64,000 nt of DNA. It comes from Brachybacterium epidermidis. GTDB taxonomy: Bacteria > Actinomycetota > Actinomycetes > Actinomycetales > Dermabacteraceae. Below are positions 30,841-38,134 of this stretch, piece after piece. Within the stretch, counting starts at the first letter, position 1; every line of letters starts with the position of its first letter. The translations under genes and the position numbers were made by a program. Where the stretch lies: contig NZ_JADEYR010000001.1 of assembly GCF_015209585.1 (NCBI RefSeq), forward strand, positions 248,001 to 312,000, written 5' to 3'. The notes below the pieces were generated by a model, which made no database searches, was not told the origin of the DNA, and saw nothing but the letters and a program-made list of their open reading frames with translations.

Positions 30841-30879
30841 TCCGGTCCTTGCGCCTCACATCGGGCGCATCGGATCTCT

Positions 30880-30915
30880 CGAATGCCCCATCTCCTACGG
30901 GAGGTGGGGCATTCG
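30880..30915 (+). terminator. Hairpin terminator after WXG100 pair A
   Basis: A 16-bp stem with one G-T wobble (30880-30895 with 30900-30915) closes on a TACG tetraloop. No U tract follows, like the other hairpins in this locus. Confidence 0.7.
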
Positions 30916-31166
30916 GCGTTGCCGGCCGGCCATGGGGCAGCCCTCCCAGGGGTCATGACGCCTGCACCAGTGCTTGTCGGCGCCGTTCCCGATGCCACCC
31001 GTGGGAGCCGCCGCGCTGCCGGCTCGAGGCCCGTCGTCGGTGCCGCGCCGCTGCAGTGCACCGGGGGGCGAGACGCCGGCGCAGAGCGCCCGTTATCCAC
31101 AAGGGCAGGCCGTGCACAATCCGCCCTTGCCTGCGAGAATGCGCCGCTGAACGGGTGGGGAGGAAC

Positions 31167-31212
31167 ATGGGGACTAGTCCCCATCGCCTCAACGACCGGT
31201 CCCGTCTAATCT
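31167..31212 (+). promoter_or_regulatory. Palindromic box 3 and -10 element for the third WXG100 unit
   Basis: ATGGGGACTAGTCCCCAT at 31167-31184 is a perfect 18-bp palindrome. TAATCT at 31207-31212 follows after 22 nt and fits a TANNNT -10 element. This is the most symmetric of the three boxes and probably closest to the binding-site consensus. Confidence 0.7.
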
Positions 31213-31305
31213 GAGGACATCACCCGGGGGACCTCGATCGATGAAGCCGGAGGCGGAGATCGATCTCAGGGGTGCACACCCGACACCATGACTGGGAGGA
31301 ACACC

Positions 31306-31566
31306 ATGAAGAAGGGCATGACCCCGGAGGCCGTCGAGCAGATGGCCGAGCAGATCCGCGGCGCCGGCGACGACACCAACGCCGCCTACACCACCGTCCA
31401 GGGGCGGGTCACCGATTTCGACTGGACCGGTGAGGACCGCGACCGCTACGTCTCCGATTTCGACAGCAGCATCGGGCAGCTCGTGCAGCAGGTCCGTCAG
31501 CAGGCCCAGGACTTCGCCGAGCGGGCCCAGCGCAACGCTCAGGAGCAGCGCGACGCCTCCGCCTGA
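31306..31566 (+). CDS. WXG100-family protein, pair B member 1
   Basis: The 86-residue protein has W40-T41-G42 and shares the start MKKGM and the segment DWTGEDRDRYV with the protein at 30260. An in-frame ATG 18 bases earlier (31288) would give an extra six residues, but GGGAGGAAC lies between the two and favours 31306. With the next gene it duplicates pair A. Confidence 0.9.
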   Translation: MKKGMTPEAVEQMAEQIRGAGDDTNAAYTTVQGRVTDFDWTGEDRDRYVSDFDSSIGQLVQQVRQQAQDFAERAQRNAQEQRDASA

Positions 31567-31641
31567 TCCCCAGACACCGACCAGCAGGGGCGCTGAGGGG
31601 CGCCGCATCAGCACTCACGACATCTTCAGAAGGGGAGCATC

Positions 31642-31911
31642 ATGGCTTTCAAGGGAATGGACCCGGAGGAGGGGCGCGAGGTCGCCTCGGAGATCACTCG
31701 GACCGGCGAGCAGATCCTGGAGTACTTCGACTCCGTCACCTCGGTGGTGAGCTCGGTCGACTGGATCGGGCCCGACTACGACGCATACCTCGATGACTGG
31801 AACAGCTTCGTGTCCGGTTCGATCGCTGGTCTCGTCGAGGCTCTCAACGCCAAGAGCGAAGAGCTGACGCGTCACGCCGATCAGCAGGACGACACCTCGA
31901 ACGCGGTCTGA
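31642..31911 (+). CDS. WXG100-family protein, pair B member 2
   Basis: The 89-residue protein has W41-I42-G43 followed by PDYDAY, and shares MAFKGM, the WNSF segment and the tail ADQQDDTSNAV with the protein at 30571. AAGGGGAGC precedes the start. Its gene is followed by a bidirectional hairpin shared with the convergent yajQ gene. Confidence 0.9.
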   Translation: MAFKGMDPEEGREVASEITRTGEQILEYFDSVTSVVSSVDWIGPDYDAYLDDWNSFVSGSIAGLVEALNAKSEELTRHADQQDDTSNAV

Positions 31912-31967
31912 TCGCTGGGCGCGGCTGCGTCGGCTCCGCCCACGCACCGCCGTCGCCTCGCGCATGG

Positions 31968-32010
31968 GCAGGAGGCCCCGATCCCCTTCTCAGGGATCGG
32001 GGCCTCCTGC
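31968..32010. terminator. Bidirectional terminator between WXG100 pair B and yajQ
   Basis: A perfect 18-bp stem (31968-31985 with 31993-32010) encloses a 7-nt loop between two convergent genes. It lacks a U tract on either side but is very stable and can serve both strands. Confidence 0.75.
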
Positions 32011-32028
32011 TGCACAGATCGGAGGGCG

Positions 32029-32517
32029 TCAGCGGTAGTTGATGAACTGCAGTGCGACGTCGAGGTCCTTGCCCTTGAGCAGTGCGATCACGGCCTGCAG
32101 GTCGTCCCTGCTCTTGGAGGAGACCCGCAGCTCGTCGCCCTGGATCTGCGCCTTGACGCCCTTGGGGCCCTCGTCGCGGATGATCTTGGAGATCTTCTTG
32201 GCCTCGTCCGAGGCGATGCCCTCCTTGAGGCCGGCGGCCAGGCGCACCTCCTTGCCGGATTGCTTGGGCTCGCCCACCTCGAGGGCCTTCAGCGAGATCC
32301 CGCGGCGCACCAGCTTGGACTGCAGGACGTCGAGCACGGCGAGCACGCGCTCCTCCGCGTTGGCGGTCATCACGATCTCGTCGCCGTTGAGACTGATCGA
32401 GGCGCCCGTGTTGCGGAAGTCGTAGCGCTGCCCCACTTCCTTGATCGCCTGGTTCACGGCGTTGTCGATCTCCTGGCGATCGAGCTTGCTGACGATGTCG
32501 AACGACGAGTCGGCCAT
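32029..32517 (-). CDS. YajQ-family nucleotide-binding protein
   Basis: The 162-residue protein matches YajQ closely in length and sequence, with the start [16 protein letters not shown], the segment [11 protein letters not shown] and the end ALQFINYR. YajQ proteins have two ferredoxin-like halves and bind nucleotides; some bind cyclic di-GMP. The start at 32517 is chosen because GGAGGAG lies just upstream and the family begins there; an upstream in-frame extension of 22 codons is not conserved. It is convergent with the WXG100 genes and divergent from the tRNA genes, so it is probably a single-gene unit unrelated to secretion. Confidence 0.93.
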   Translation of the reverse strand: MADSSFDIVSKLDRQEIDNAVNQAIKEVGQRYDFRNTGASISLNGDEIVMTANAEERVLAVLDVLQSKLVRRGISLKALEVGEPKQSGKEVRLAAGLKEGIASDEAKKISKIIRDEGPKGVKAQIQGDELRVSSKSRDDLQAVIALLKGKDLDVALQFINYR

Positions 32518-32698
32518 GAGGCTCCTCCCTCTGCTTCCACGGGTTCCACCGGGACCGGCGCCCGGCTCCACAGTGCAACCCACTGTAGACGGCGTCGACT
32601 GTGACCACCTTCATGCACCCCGGGGCCGCCTCGGGTTCGCACGGTCGGCCGCGCCCCGGTATGCTGGTCCAGGTCCGCTCCACGGCGGATGCAAGCCC

Positions 32699-32780
32699 GG
32701 CAGGTTACCCGAGGGGCCAAAGGGAGCTGACTGTAAATCAGCTGGCATCGCCTACGGGGGTTCGAATCCCTCACCTGCCA
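32699..32780 (+). tRNA. tRNA-Tyr (anticodon GTA)
   Basis: A class II tRNA of 82 nt with a long variable arm. The acceptor stem is GGCAGGT/ACCTGCC, the anticodon stem GCTGA/TCAGC and the anticodon GTA at 32733-32735. The T arm reads GTTCGAATCC. CCA is not encoded. Confidence 0.96.
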
Positions 32781-32865
32781 CTGCGGAGGGTCCGTGTGAT
32801 CCGACGCACCGGGGCTCGCACGTGAATTGCCGCTGCGGCAAGGAATGTGTAGAGTCCACCGGGTT

Positions 32866-32938
32866 GCCCTGATAGCTCAGTCGGCAGAGCATCTCCATGG
32901 TAAGGAGAAGGTCAAGGGTTCGATTCCCTTTCAGGGCT
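32866..32938 (+). tRNA. tRNA-Thr (anticodon GGT)
   Basis: A 73-nt tRNA with acceptor stem GCCCTGA/TCAGGGC, anticodon stem TCTCC/GGAGA and anticodon GGT at 32899-32901. The T arm reads GGTTCGATTCC. CCA is not encoded. Confidence 0.96.
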
Positions 32939-32992
32939 CTGATGGATGTGCCGGCCCGATCTCGTACGAGGTCGGGCCGTCGCGTCGATCAT

Positions 32993-33069
32993 GCCGGGGT
33001 AGCTCAGACGGTCAGAGCGCACGACTCATAATCGTGAGGTCGCGGGTTCGATCCCCGCCCTCGGTACCA
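32993..33069 (+). tRNA. tRNA-Met (anticodon CAT), elongator type
   Basis: The cloverleaf has anticodon stem CACGA/TCGTG and anticodon CAT at 33027-33029. It lacks the three G-C pairs of initiator tRNA, so it is an elongator tRNA-Met. The acceptor stem includes two G-T pairs (GCCGGGG/CCTCGGT). CCA is encoded at 33067-33069. A lysidine-modified tRNA-Ile cannot be fully excluded. It sits directly upstream of rpmG, a common actinobacterial order. Confidence 0.93.
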
Positions 33070-33119
33070 CACCGGTCATGCCGGTAGTGCAGATCCATCC
33101 CGCATACGGGAACCCACGC

Positions 33120-33142
33120 GGCGCGCGGGATAACAGCGCGCC
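33120..33142 (+). other. Hairpin in the rpmG leader
   Basis: GGCGCGC at 33120-33126 pairs with GCGCGCC at 33136-33142 around GGGATAACA. It ends about 24 nt before the rpmG start codon. It may influence translation or simply be part of the tRNA-rpmG processing region; its function is unknown. Confidence 0.3.
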
Positions 33143-33165
33143 ACCCGGAACGAAAGAGGCGAACC

Positions 33166-33336
33166 GTGGCGAGCAAGAGCTCTGACGTGCGTCCCAAGAT
33201 CACCATGGCCTGCACCGAGTGCAAGGCACGCAACTACATCACCAAGAAGAACCGCCGCAACACCCCGGACCGTCTGGAGCTCTCGAAGTTCTGTCCCACC
33301 TGCGGCAAGCAGACCGCCCACCGCGAGACCCGCTGA
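33166..33336 (+). CDS. rpmG: 50S ribosomal protein L33
   Basis: This 56-residue ribosomal protein has the zinc-binding form of L33, with CTEC near residue 16 and CPTC near 44. It starts with GTG after AAAGAGG and ends in HRETR. It lies directly after tRNA-Met and before the MaoC-like pair, the same order as rpmG2-hadA-hadB in mycobacteria. The presence of all four Cys suggests the zinc-dependent version, which in some actinobacteria has a zinc-independent paralogue elsewhere. Confidence 0.96.
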   Translation: MASKSSDVRPKITMACTECKARNYITKKNRRNTPDRLELSKFCPTCGKQTAHRETR

Positions 33337-33356
33337 CCGGGCCGAGCGCACCCACC

Positions 33357-33389
33357 AGAGGCCATTCGGGTTCACCCCGGGTGGCCTCT
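33357..33389 (+). terminator. Hairpin terminator after rpmG
   Basis: A 14-bp stem with two G-T pairs (33357-33370 with 33376-33389) closes on five bases, 20 nt after the rpmG stop codon. There is no U tract. Confidence 0.6.
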
Positions 33390-33473
33390 CGTGCATCCTG
33401 ATGGGTGACGCAGGCAGCGCCTGCCCTTCCCGTGCTGTACCAGCCCGCCCCCCGCCTGATCCAGGGAGACGCC

Positions 33474-33926
33474 ATGACCGCCACTGCCCCTGACCCCTCC
33501 TTCGCCGGCCGCACCTACCCGCCCGGCCCGGTGCACACGGTCTCCGCCCAGAAGATCGCCGAGTTCGCACGCGCCACCGGCGCCGCCTCCGCCCTGCACA
33601 CCGACCCCGCGGCCGCGCGCGCGGCCGGCCACGCCGACGTCATCGCCCCGCCCACCTTCCTGGTCTCGCTGGCGCAGGCGACTGAGGCGCAGTACATCGA
33701 GGACCCGGCGGCAGGCATCGACTTCACCAGGGTGGTGCACGGGGAGGAGTCCTTCGACCTGCACCGCCCCGTGGTGGCCGGTGACCGCCTGGTGCCCACG
33801 CTCACCGTCGAGTCGATCCGTTCCGCGGGCGGGCACAGCATGGTCGCCACCCGGGTGGACGTGACCGATGAGACCGGGCAGGGCGTGGCCAGCGTGCGCA
33901 GCATGCTCGTGGTCCGCGGCGAGTGA
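33474..33926 (+). CDS. MaoC-like dehydratase N-terminal-type subunit (HadA-like)
   Basis: The 150-residue protein is a hot-dog-fold FAS1/HadA-like subunit. In mycobacteria, HadA pairs with HadB to make the beta-hydroxyacyl-ACP dehydratase of FAS-II. The visible pattern is YPPGPVHTVSAQKIAEFARATG at the start, split here as YPPG and FARATG, then AAGHADVIAPPTF and a VVHGEESF segment. It lacks the catalytic D-x-x-P-x-H motif, as expected for the non-catalytic half. The ATG at 33474 is chosen for its CAGGGAGA site; the frame is open further upstream. It ends 14 nt before the HadB-like gene. In a genus without mycolic acids its substrate is uncertain. Confidence 0.85.
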   Translation: MTATAPDPSFAGRTYPPGPVHTVSAQKIAEFARATGAASALHTDPAAARAAGHADVIAPPTFLVSLAQATEAQYIEDPAAGIDFTRVVHGEESFDLHRPVVAGDRLVPTLTVESIRSAGGHSMVATRVDVTDETGQGVASVRSMLVVRGE

Positions 33927-33940
33927 CACCAGGAGGAACC

Positions 33941-34462
33941 ATGAACACCGATGCACACACCCCCGCGCAGCCCGTCGCGAAGGAGCCGATGGGCGCCGTG
34001 CACCCCTCGATCGACCTCACCTCCCTCACCAAGGGGCAGCAGATCGCCCGGACCACGCACCCCCTCTCCCGGGACACCCTGGTGCGGTACGCCGGGGCCT
34101 CCGGCGACTTCAACCCCATCCACTACAACGACACCGCCGCCACCGAGGCCGGGCTGCCGGGCGTCATCGCCCACGGCATGCTCACGATGGGTGTGGCGAT
34201 CAACGGTGTCATCGAGGCCATCGGCGACCCCACCGCCGTGCGCTCCTACTCGGTGCGCTTCACCAGTCCCGTCGAGGTCCCCGCCACCGGTGAGGTGCTG
34301 CTCGAGGTGGTCGCCGTGGTCGGCGCCGTCGACGAGGAGGCCGGTACCGCCCGGATCGACCTCACCGCCCAGGTGGGGGAGACGAAGGTGCTGGGACGCG
34401 CCCGTGCCACCGTCGCGCTGCCTACTGGCAGGGCAGACGCGCCCGTGGGCGGTGCCGCATGA
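33941..34462 (+). CDS. MaoC-like (R)-hydroxyacyl dehydratase catalytic subunit (HadB-like)
   Basis: The 173-residue hot-dog-fold protein carries the hydratase-2 motif YAGASGDFNPIHYND, whose Asp and His are catalytic, followed by AHGMLTMG. It should act with the HadA-like protein encoded just upstream. AGGAGGAACC precedes the ATG; an earlier in-frame ATG at 33923 has no such site. The stop codon overlaps the murB start (ATGA). The enzyme could serve fatty acid elongation, polyhydroxyalkanoate or other acyl-thioester metabolism. Confidence 0.88.
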   Translation: MNTDAHTPAQPVAKEPMGAVHPSIDLTSLTKGQQIARTTHPLSRDTLVRYAGASGDFNPIHYNDTAATEAGLPGVIAHGMLTMGVAINGVIEAIGDPTAVRSYSVRFTSPVEVPATGEVLLEVVAVVGAVDEEAGTARIDLTAQVGETKVLGRARATVALPTGRADAPVGGAA

Positions 34463-35592
34463 GGCTGGCGGACCTGACCACCCTGCGCATCGGCGGGCAG
34501 ATCCGCACGCTGGTCGAGGCCCGCACCGAGTCCGAGGTGATCGAGGCAGTCCGCGCCGCTGACGAGGCCGGCGAGCCGCTGCTCGTCCTCGGCGGGGGCT
34601 CCAACCTGGTCGCCTCCGATGCGCCCTTCGAGGGGACCGTGGTGCTGTTGCGGGACCCGGAAGACGCCCCGCTGCTCGATGCGACCTGCGAGATCAGCCC
34701 CTCCGGGGAGCCGGACGGGATCGCCGTGGATCCCTCCGAGCTCAGTCCGCTGGACCCCACCTGCGGTGGCGCTATCGTCGAGTACTTCGCCGGGGTGAAC
34801 TGGGATCGCGCCGTGCGGTACGCGATCGCTCGTGAGATGGTCGGCATCGAGGCCCTCTCCGGGATCCCCGGCACTGTGGGGGCCACCCCGATCCAGAACG
34901 TCGGCGCCTACGGTCAGGAGGTCGCCACCACCATCACCCGGGTGCGCACCTGGGACCGCCACGAGCAGAAGGTGCGCACGTTCTTCGCTGCCGACTGCGG
35001 ATTCGCGTACCGAGACAGCGTCTTCAAGCGCACGCCCTACGAGGGAGCGGCGGGCTCCGCCACCGGTCGGTACGTGGTGCTGGCGGTGACGTTCCAGCAC
35101 ACCATCGGCAGCCTCTCCGCCCCGATCCGCTACGCGCAGCTGGCCGGCGAGCTCGGTGTGGACGTCGGCGCCAGGGTGCCGATGGCGCAGGTGCGGGAGG
35201 CGGTGCTGCGGATCCGCGGCGCGAAGGGGATGATGCTGGACGCCGCCGACCACGACACCTGGAGCGCGGGCTCCTTCTTCACCAATCCGATCCTCGAGCG
35301 CTCCACCGCGGAGCGCCTGCCCGACGGCGCTCCCCGCTATGCGGCAGGGGCGGAGCAGGTCAAGACCAGCGCCGCCTGGCTCATCAGCAGCGCGGGGATC
35401 GAACTGGGTCACCGGATCGCGCCCGAGGCCCCGGCCTCCGTGTCCACCAAGCACTCCTTGGCACTGACCAACCGGGGCGGGGCCGGCAGCGACGACCTGG
35501 TCGCCCTCGCTCGTGACGTGCAGGAGCGCGTGCGGGACGCCTTCGGGATCGATCTCGTCCCGGAACCCGTACGCCTCGGCCTGGATCTGTGA
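34459..35592 (+). CDS. murB: UDP-N-acetylenolpyruvoylglucosamine reductase
   Basis: The 377-residue flavoenzyme reduces UDP-GlcNAc-enolpyruvate to UDP-MurNAc, the second committed step of peptidoglycan synthesis. Motifs are LTTLRIGG near the N-terminus, LVLGGGSNLVASD for FAD binding, GIPGTVGATPIQNVGAYGQE, the proton-donor serine in AGSFFTNP and the closing PEPVRLG. It is the type I form. The ATG overlaps the HadB stop codon, giving a three-gene operon. An rpmG-hadAB-murB order is seen in other actinobacteria. Confidence 0.95.
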   Translation: MRLADLTTLRIGGQIRTLVEARTESEVIEAVRAADEAGEPLLVLGGGSNLVASDAPFEGTVVLLRDPEDAPLLDATCEISPSGEPDGIAVDPSELSPLDPTCGGAIVEYFAGVNWDRAVRYAIAREMVGIEALSGIPGTVGATPIQNVGAYGQEVATTITRVRTWDRHEQKVRTFFAADCGFAYRDSVFKRTPYEGAAGSATGRYVVLAVTFQHTIGSLSAPIRYAQLAGELGVDVGARVPMAQVREAVLRIRGAKGMMLDAADHDTWSAGSFFTNPILERSTAERLPDGAPRYAAGAEQVKTSAAWLISSAGIELGHRIAPEAPASVSTKHSLALTNRGGAGSDDLVALARDVQERVRDAFGIDLVPEPVRLGLDL

Positions 35593-35600
35593 GCGGGCTC

Positions 35601-35606
35601 TAGGAT
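35601..35606 (+). promoter_or_regulatory. Candidate -10 element for glyA
   Basis: TAGGAT lies directly after the murB stop codon and about 50 nt before the glyA GTG. It fits TANNNT. The -35 region would fall inside murB and shows no clear match. Confidence 0.35.
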
Positions 35607-35658
35607 GGGGGCGGCGACGATGCCCCCGCTCCTCACCTCGATGCCCGCAGGAGGCCCT

Positions 35659-36927
35659 GTGAACGTCCTCGACCAGTCCATCGCCGAGCTCGACCCGGAC
35701 ATCGCCCGGGTGCTCGATGCCGAGCTCGCCCGTCAGCAGCGCACGCTGGAGATGATCGCCAGCGAGAACTTCGTGCCGCGCGCTGTGCTGCAGGCCCAGG
35801 GCTCCGTGCTCACCAACAAGTACGCCGAGGGCTACCCGGGCAGGCGCTACTACGGGGGCTGCGAAGAGGTCGACGTCGCCGAGCAGATCGCGATCGACCG
35901 CGCGAAGGCACTGTTCGGGGCCGAGCACGCCAACGTCCAGCCCCATTCCGGCGCCACCGCCAACGCCGCGGTCATGCACGCACTGGCGCGCGCCGGCGAC
36001 AAGCTGATGGGCCTCTCCCTCGCCCACGGCGGTCACCTCACCCACGGCATGAAGATCAACTTCTCCGGCCGCCTGTACGACATCGTCGCGTACGAGACCG
36101 AGCCGGGCACCGGCCTGATCGACATGGCCAAGGTGCGCGAGCTCGCCGTGGCCGAGCAGCCCAAGGTGATCGTCGCCGGCTGGTCCGCCTACACGCGTCA
36201 CCTCGACTTCGCTGCCTTCCGCGAGATCGCCGACGAGGTGGGCGCGGCCCTGTGGGTGGACATGGCCCACTTCGCGGGCCTGGTCGCCGCCGGCCTGCAC
36301 CCCAGCCCCGTCCCGTACGCGGACGTCGTCTCCACCACGATCCACAAGACGATCGGCGGTCCGCGCTCCGGCATGATCCTGTGCAAGCAGGAGTGGGCCA
36401 AGAAGATCGACTCCGCCGTGTTTCCCGGCCAGCAGGGCGGGCCGCTCATGCACGTCATCGCGGCCAAGGCAGTGGCGCTCAAGATCGCGGCCTCTGAGGA
36501 CTTCAAGGACCGCCAGGCGCGCACCCTCGAGGGCGCCCGGATCCTCGCCGACCGGCTGCAGGCCGAGGATGTGAAGTCCGCCGGCGTCAAGGTGATCTCC
36601 GGGGGCACCGATGTGCACCTGGTCCTGGTGGACCTGGTGGACAGCGAGCTGGATGGCCAGCAGGCCGAGGACCGCCTGCACGAGGTGGGCATCACCGTGA
36701 ACCGCAACGCGGTCCCCAACGATCCGCGCCCGCCGCGGGTCACCTCCGGTCTGCGCATCGGCACCCCGGCCCTGGCCACCCGCGGCTTCGGTGCAGAGGA
36801 GTTCACCGAGGTGGCTGACGTGATCGCCCAGGCACTGCTGCCGGAGGCCGACCTGGAATCCCTGCGCCGCCGCACCGCCGTGCTCGCCGACTCCACGCCG
36901 CTGTACGCGGACCTCCAGCAGTACTGA
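35659..36927 (+). CDS. glyA: Serine hydroxymethyltransferase
   Basis: The 422-residue PLP enzyme converts serine and tetrahydrofolate to glycine and methylene-tetrahydrofolate. Clear motifs are [32 protein letters not shown], the PLP-binding lysine K230 in [13 protein letters not shown], and [11 protein letters not shown]. The GTG start is chosen because AGGAGG lies 5 nt upstream and the family begins near [13 protein letters not shown]; an in-frame ATG at 35605 would overlap the likely promoter. It is followed by folD, so the two supply one-carbon units together. Confidence 0.96.
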   Translation: MNVLDQSIAELDPDIARVLDAELARQQRTLEMIASENFVPRAVLQAQGSVLTNKYAEGYPGRRYYGGCEEVDVAEQIAIDRAKALFGAEHANVQPHSGATANAAVMHALARAGDKLMGLSLAHGGHLTHGMKINFSGRLYDIVAYETEPGTGLIDMAKVRELAVAEQPKVIVAGWSAYTRHLDFAAFREIADEVGAALWVDMAHFAGLVAAGLHPSPVPYADVVSTTIHKTIGGPRSGMILCKQEWAKKIDSAVFPGQQGGPLMHVIAAKAVALKIAASEDFKDRQARTLEGARILADRLQAEDVKSAGVKVISGGTDVHLVLVDLVDSELDGQQAEDRLHEVGITVNRNAVPNDPRPPRVTSGLRIGTPALATRGFGAEEFTEVADVIAQALLPEADLESLRRRTAVLADSTPLYADLQQY

Positions 36928-36933
36928 GGCGCC

Positions 36934-36962
36934 GTGCCCGGGCTCGCCCCGAGCCCGGGCAC
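36934..36962 (+). terminator. Hairpin after glyA
   Basis: A perfect 13-bp stem (36934-36946 with 36950-36962) has a CCC loop and lies 6 nt after the glyA stop codon. No U tract follows. It may terminate transcription or attenuate folD expression. Confidence 0.6.
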
Positions 36963-37089
36963 GAGCACCCACCTCGCACCATCGACCGGTGAGCAGGCCC
37001 CACCGACCCGAGGGCCAGGCTCATCGACGCGGGGGCACGCCCCACCGACCCCGTGGGATGCCCCATCACCAAGGAGACGAACCAGTTCC

Positions 37090-37995
37090 ATGACTGCACA
37101 GATCCTCGACGGCAAGGCCACCGCCAAGGCCATCAAGTCCGAGCTCGCCGAGCGGGTCGCCGCTCTGATCGACGCCGGCCACCCCCAGCCCGGGCTGGCC
37201 ACCGTGCTGGTGGGGGACGACCCCGGCAGCGCCGCCTACGTGCGCGGAAAGCACCGCGACAGCCAGCAGGTGGGCATGAACTCCATCCAGAAGCACCTGC
37301 CCGCCGATGCCGACCAGGAGCAGATCGAAGCCGTCGTGGACGAGCTGAACGCCGATCCGGCCTGCACCGGTTACATCGTCCAGCTGCCCCTGCCCGGGCA
37401 CATCGACACCGACGCGGTGCTCGAGCGGATGGACCCTGCCAAGGACGCCGATGGGCTGCACCCGATGAACCTGGGGCGCCTGGTGCTCAACGCCAAGGGG
37501 GACATCCACACCCCGCTGCCCTGCACCCCGCGCGCGGTCATCGAGCTGCTGGAACGCCATGGGATCGACCTGGACGGAAAGGACGTGGTGGTGGTGGGGC
37601 GCGGCGTCACCGTGGGCCGCTCCATCGGGGCACTCATGACCCGCCGGGCGATCAACGCGACCGTCACCCTCACCCACACAGGGACCCGCGACCTGCCCTC
37701 CCATCTGCGTCGGGCAGACGTCATCGTGGCCGCGGCCGGCACCGCGCACCTGGTGCGGCCAGAGGACGTCAAGCCGGGCGCGGTCGTGCTGGATGTGGGC
37801 GTGTCCCGTCAGGAGGACGAGGACACCGGCAAGGCCCGCCTGGTGGGCGATGTCGATCCCGGCGTGGCCGAGGTGGCCTCCTGGATCTCACCGAACCCCG
37901 GCGGCGTGGGCCCGATGACACGAGCCCTGCTGGTCAAGAACGTGGTGGAGATGGCCGAGCACGCAGCCGGGATCGAGCACAGCGCACAGGACTGA
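37090..37995 (+). CDS. folD: Bifunctional methylenetetrahydrofolate dehydrogenase / cyclohydrolase
   Basis: The 301-residue FolD interconverts methylene-, methenyl- and formyl-tetrahydrofolate with NADP. Motifs are [13 protein letters not shown], which contains the catalytic lysine, [17 protein letters not shown] in the form [17 protein letters not shown], and the nucleotide-binding [18 protein letters not shown] lies about 12 nt before the ATG, slightly far. The 162-nt gap from glyA includes repeated CCCCACCGACCC segments of unknown meaning. The product works on the same folate pool as GlyA. Confidence 0.96.
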   Translation: MTAQILDGKATAKAIKSELAERVAALIDAGHPQPGLATVLVGDDPGSAAYVRGKHRDSQQVGMNSIQKHLPADADQEQIEAVVDELNADPACTGYIVQLPLPGHIDTDAVLERMDPAKDADGLHPMNLGRLVLNAKGDIHTPLPCTPRAVIELLERHGIDLDGKDVVVVGRGVTVGRSIGALMTRRAINATVTLTHTGTRDLPSHLRRADVIVAAAGTAHLVRPEDVKPGAVVLDVGVSRQEDEDTGKARLVGDVDPGVAEVASWISPNPGGVGPMTRALLVKNVVEMAEHAAGIEHSAQD

Positions 37996-38049
37996 GCGGC
38001 CCGCTGCCGCCCGGTGAGCTCCCCTGCCACCGAGCGGGCCGAGCACGGT

Positions 38050-38081
38050 CCGACCCGGCCCCAGGGGCGTCGCCGGGTCGG
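38050..38081 (+). terminator. Hairpin after folD
   Basis: A 10-bp perfect stem (38050-38059 with 38072-38081) has a 12-nt loop. It lies about 55 nt after folD and before the exonuclease promoter. No U tract is present. Confidence 0.45.
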
Positions 38082-38122
38082 CTCCGGTGCCTCTCGGTTC
38101 GACCGGGGGCGCGCCGCACAGT

Positions 38123-38128
38123 GATACT
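38123..38128 (+). promoter_or_regulatory. Candidate -10 element, leaderless exonuclease III mRNA
   Basis: GATACT is followed by six bases (GGGGCC) and then the ATG at 38135. No ribosome-binding site exists. Transcription would start at or very near the A of the start codon, so the mRNA is probably leaderless. Confidence 0.5.
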
Positions 38129-38134
38129 GGGGCC

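Larger units (their letters stand above)
30841..31305 (+). other. Intergenic region upstream of the third WXG100 unit
   Basis: These 465 nt contain a terminator hairpin at 30880-30915, box 3 with its -10 element at 31167-31212, and a leader of about 87 nt ending in GGGAGGAACACC before the ATG at 31306. The middle, about 30,920-31,160, shows no supported gene; frames open there have no recognisable start signal or product. One TTATCCACA at 31093-31101 matches a DnaA box but stands alone. Confidence 0.6.

Noticed and set aside
31093-31101. Perfect DnaA box TTATCCACA, with an eight-of-nine match on the other strand at 29979-29987
   Set aside because: Two isolated boxes 1.1 kb apart, with no AT-rich stretch or cluster, do not indicate an origin; dnaA and dnaN are not nearby.
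30883-31209. Open frame of 108 codons in the spacer before WXG100 pair B
   Set aside because: It overlaps a terminator hairpin and the palindromic box, has no ribosome-binding site, and its product has no motif.
34246-36972. Minus-strand open frame of 908 codons opposite murB and glyA
   Set aside because: The plus strand encodes two highly conserved enzymes; the antisense frame has no recognisable domain.
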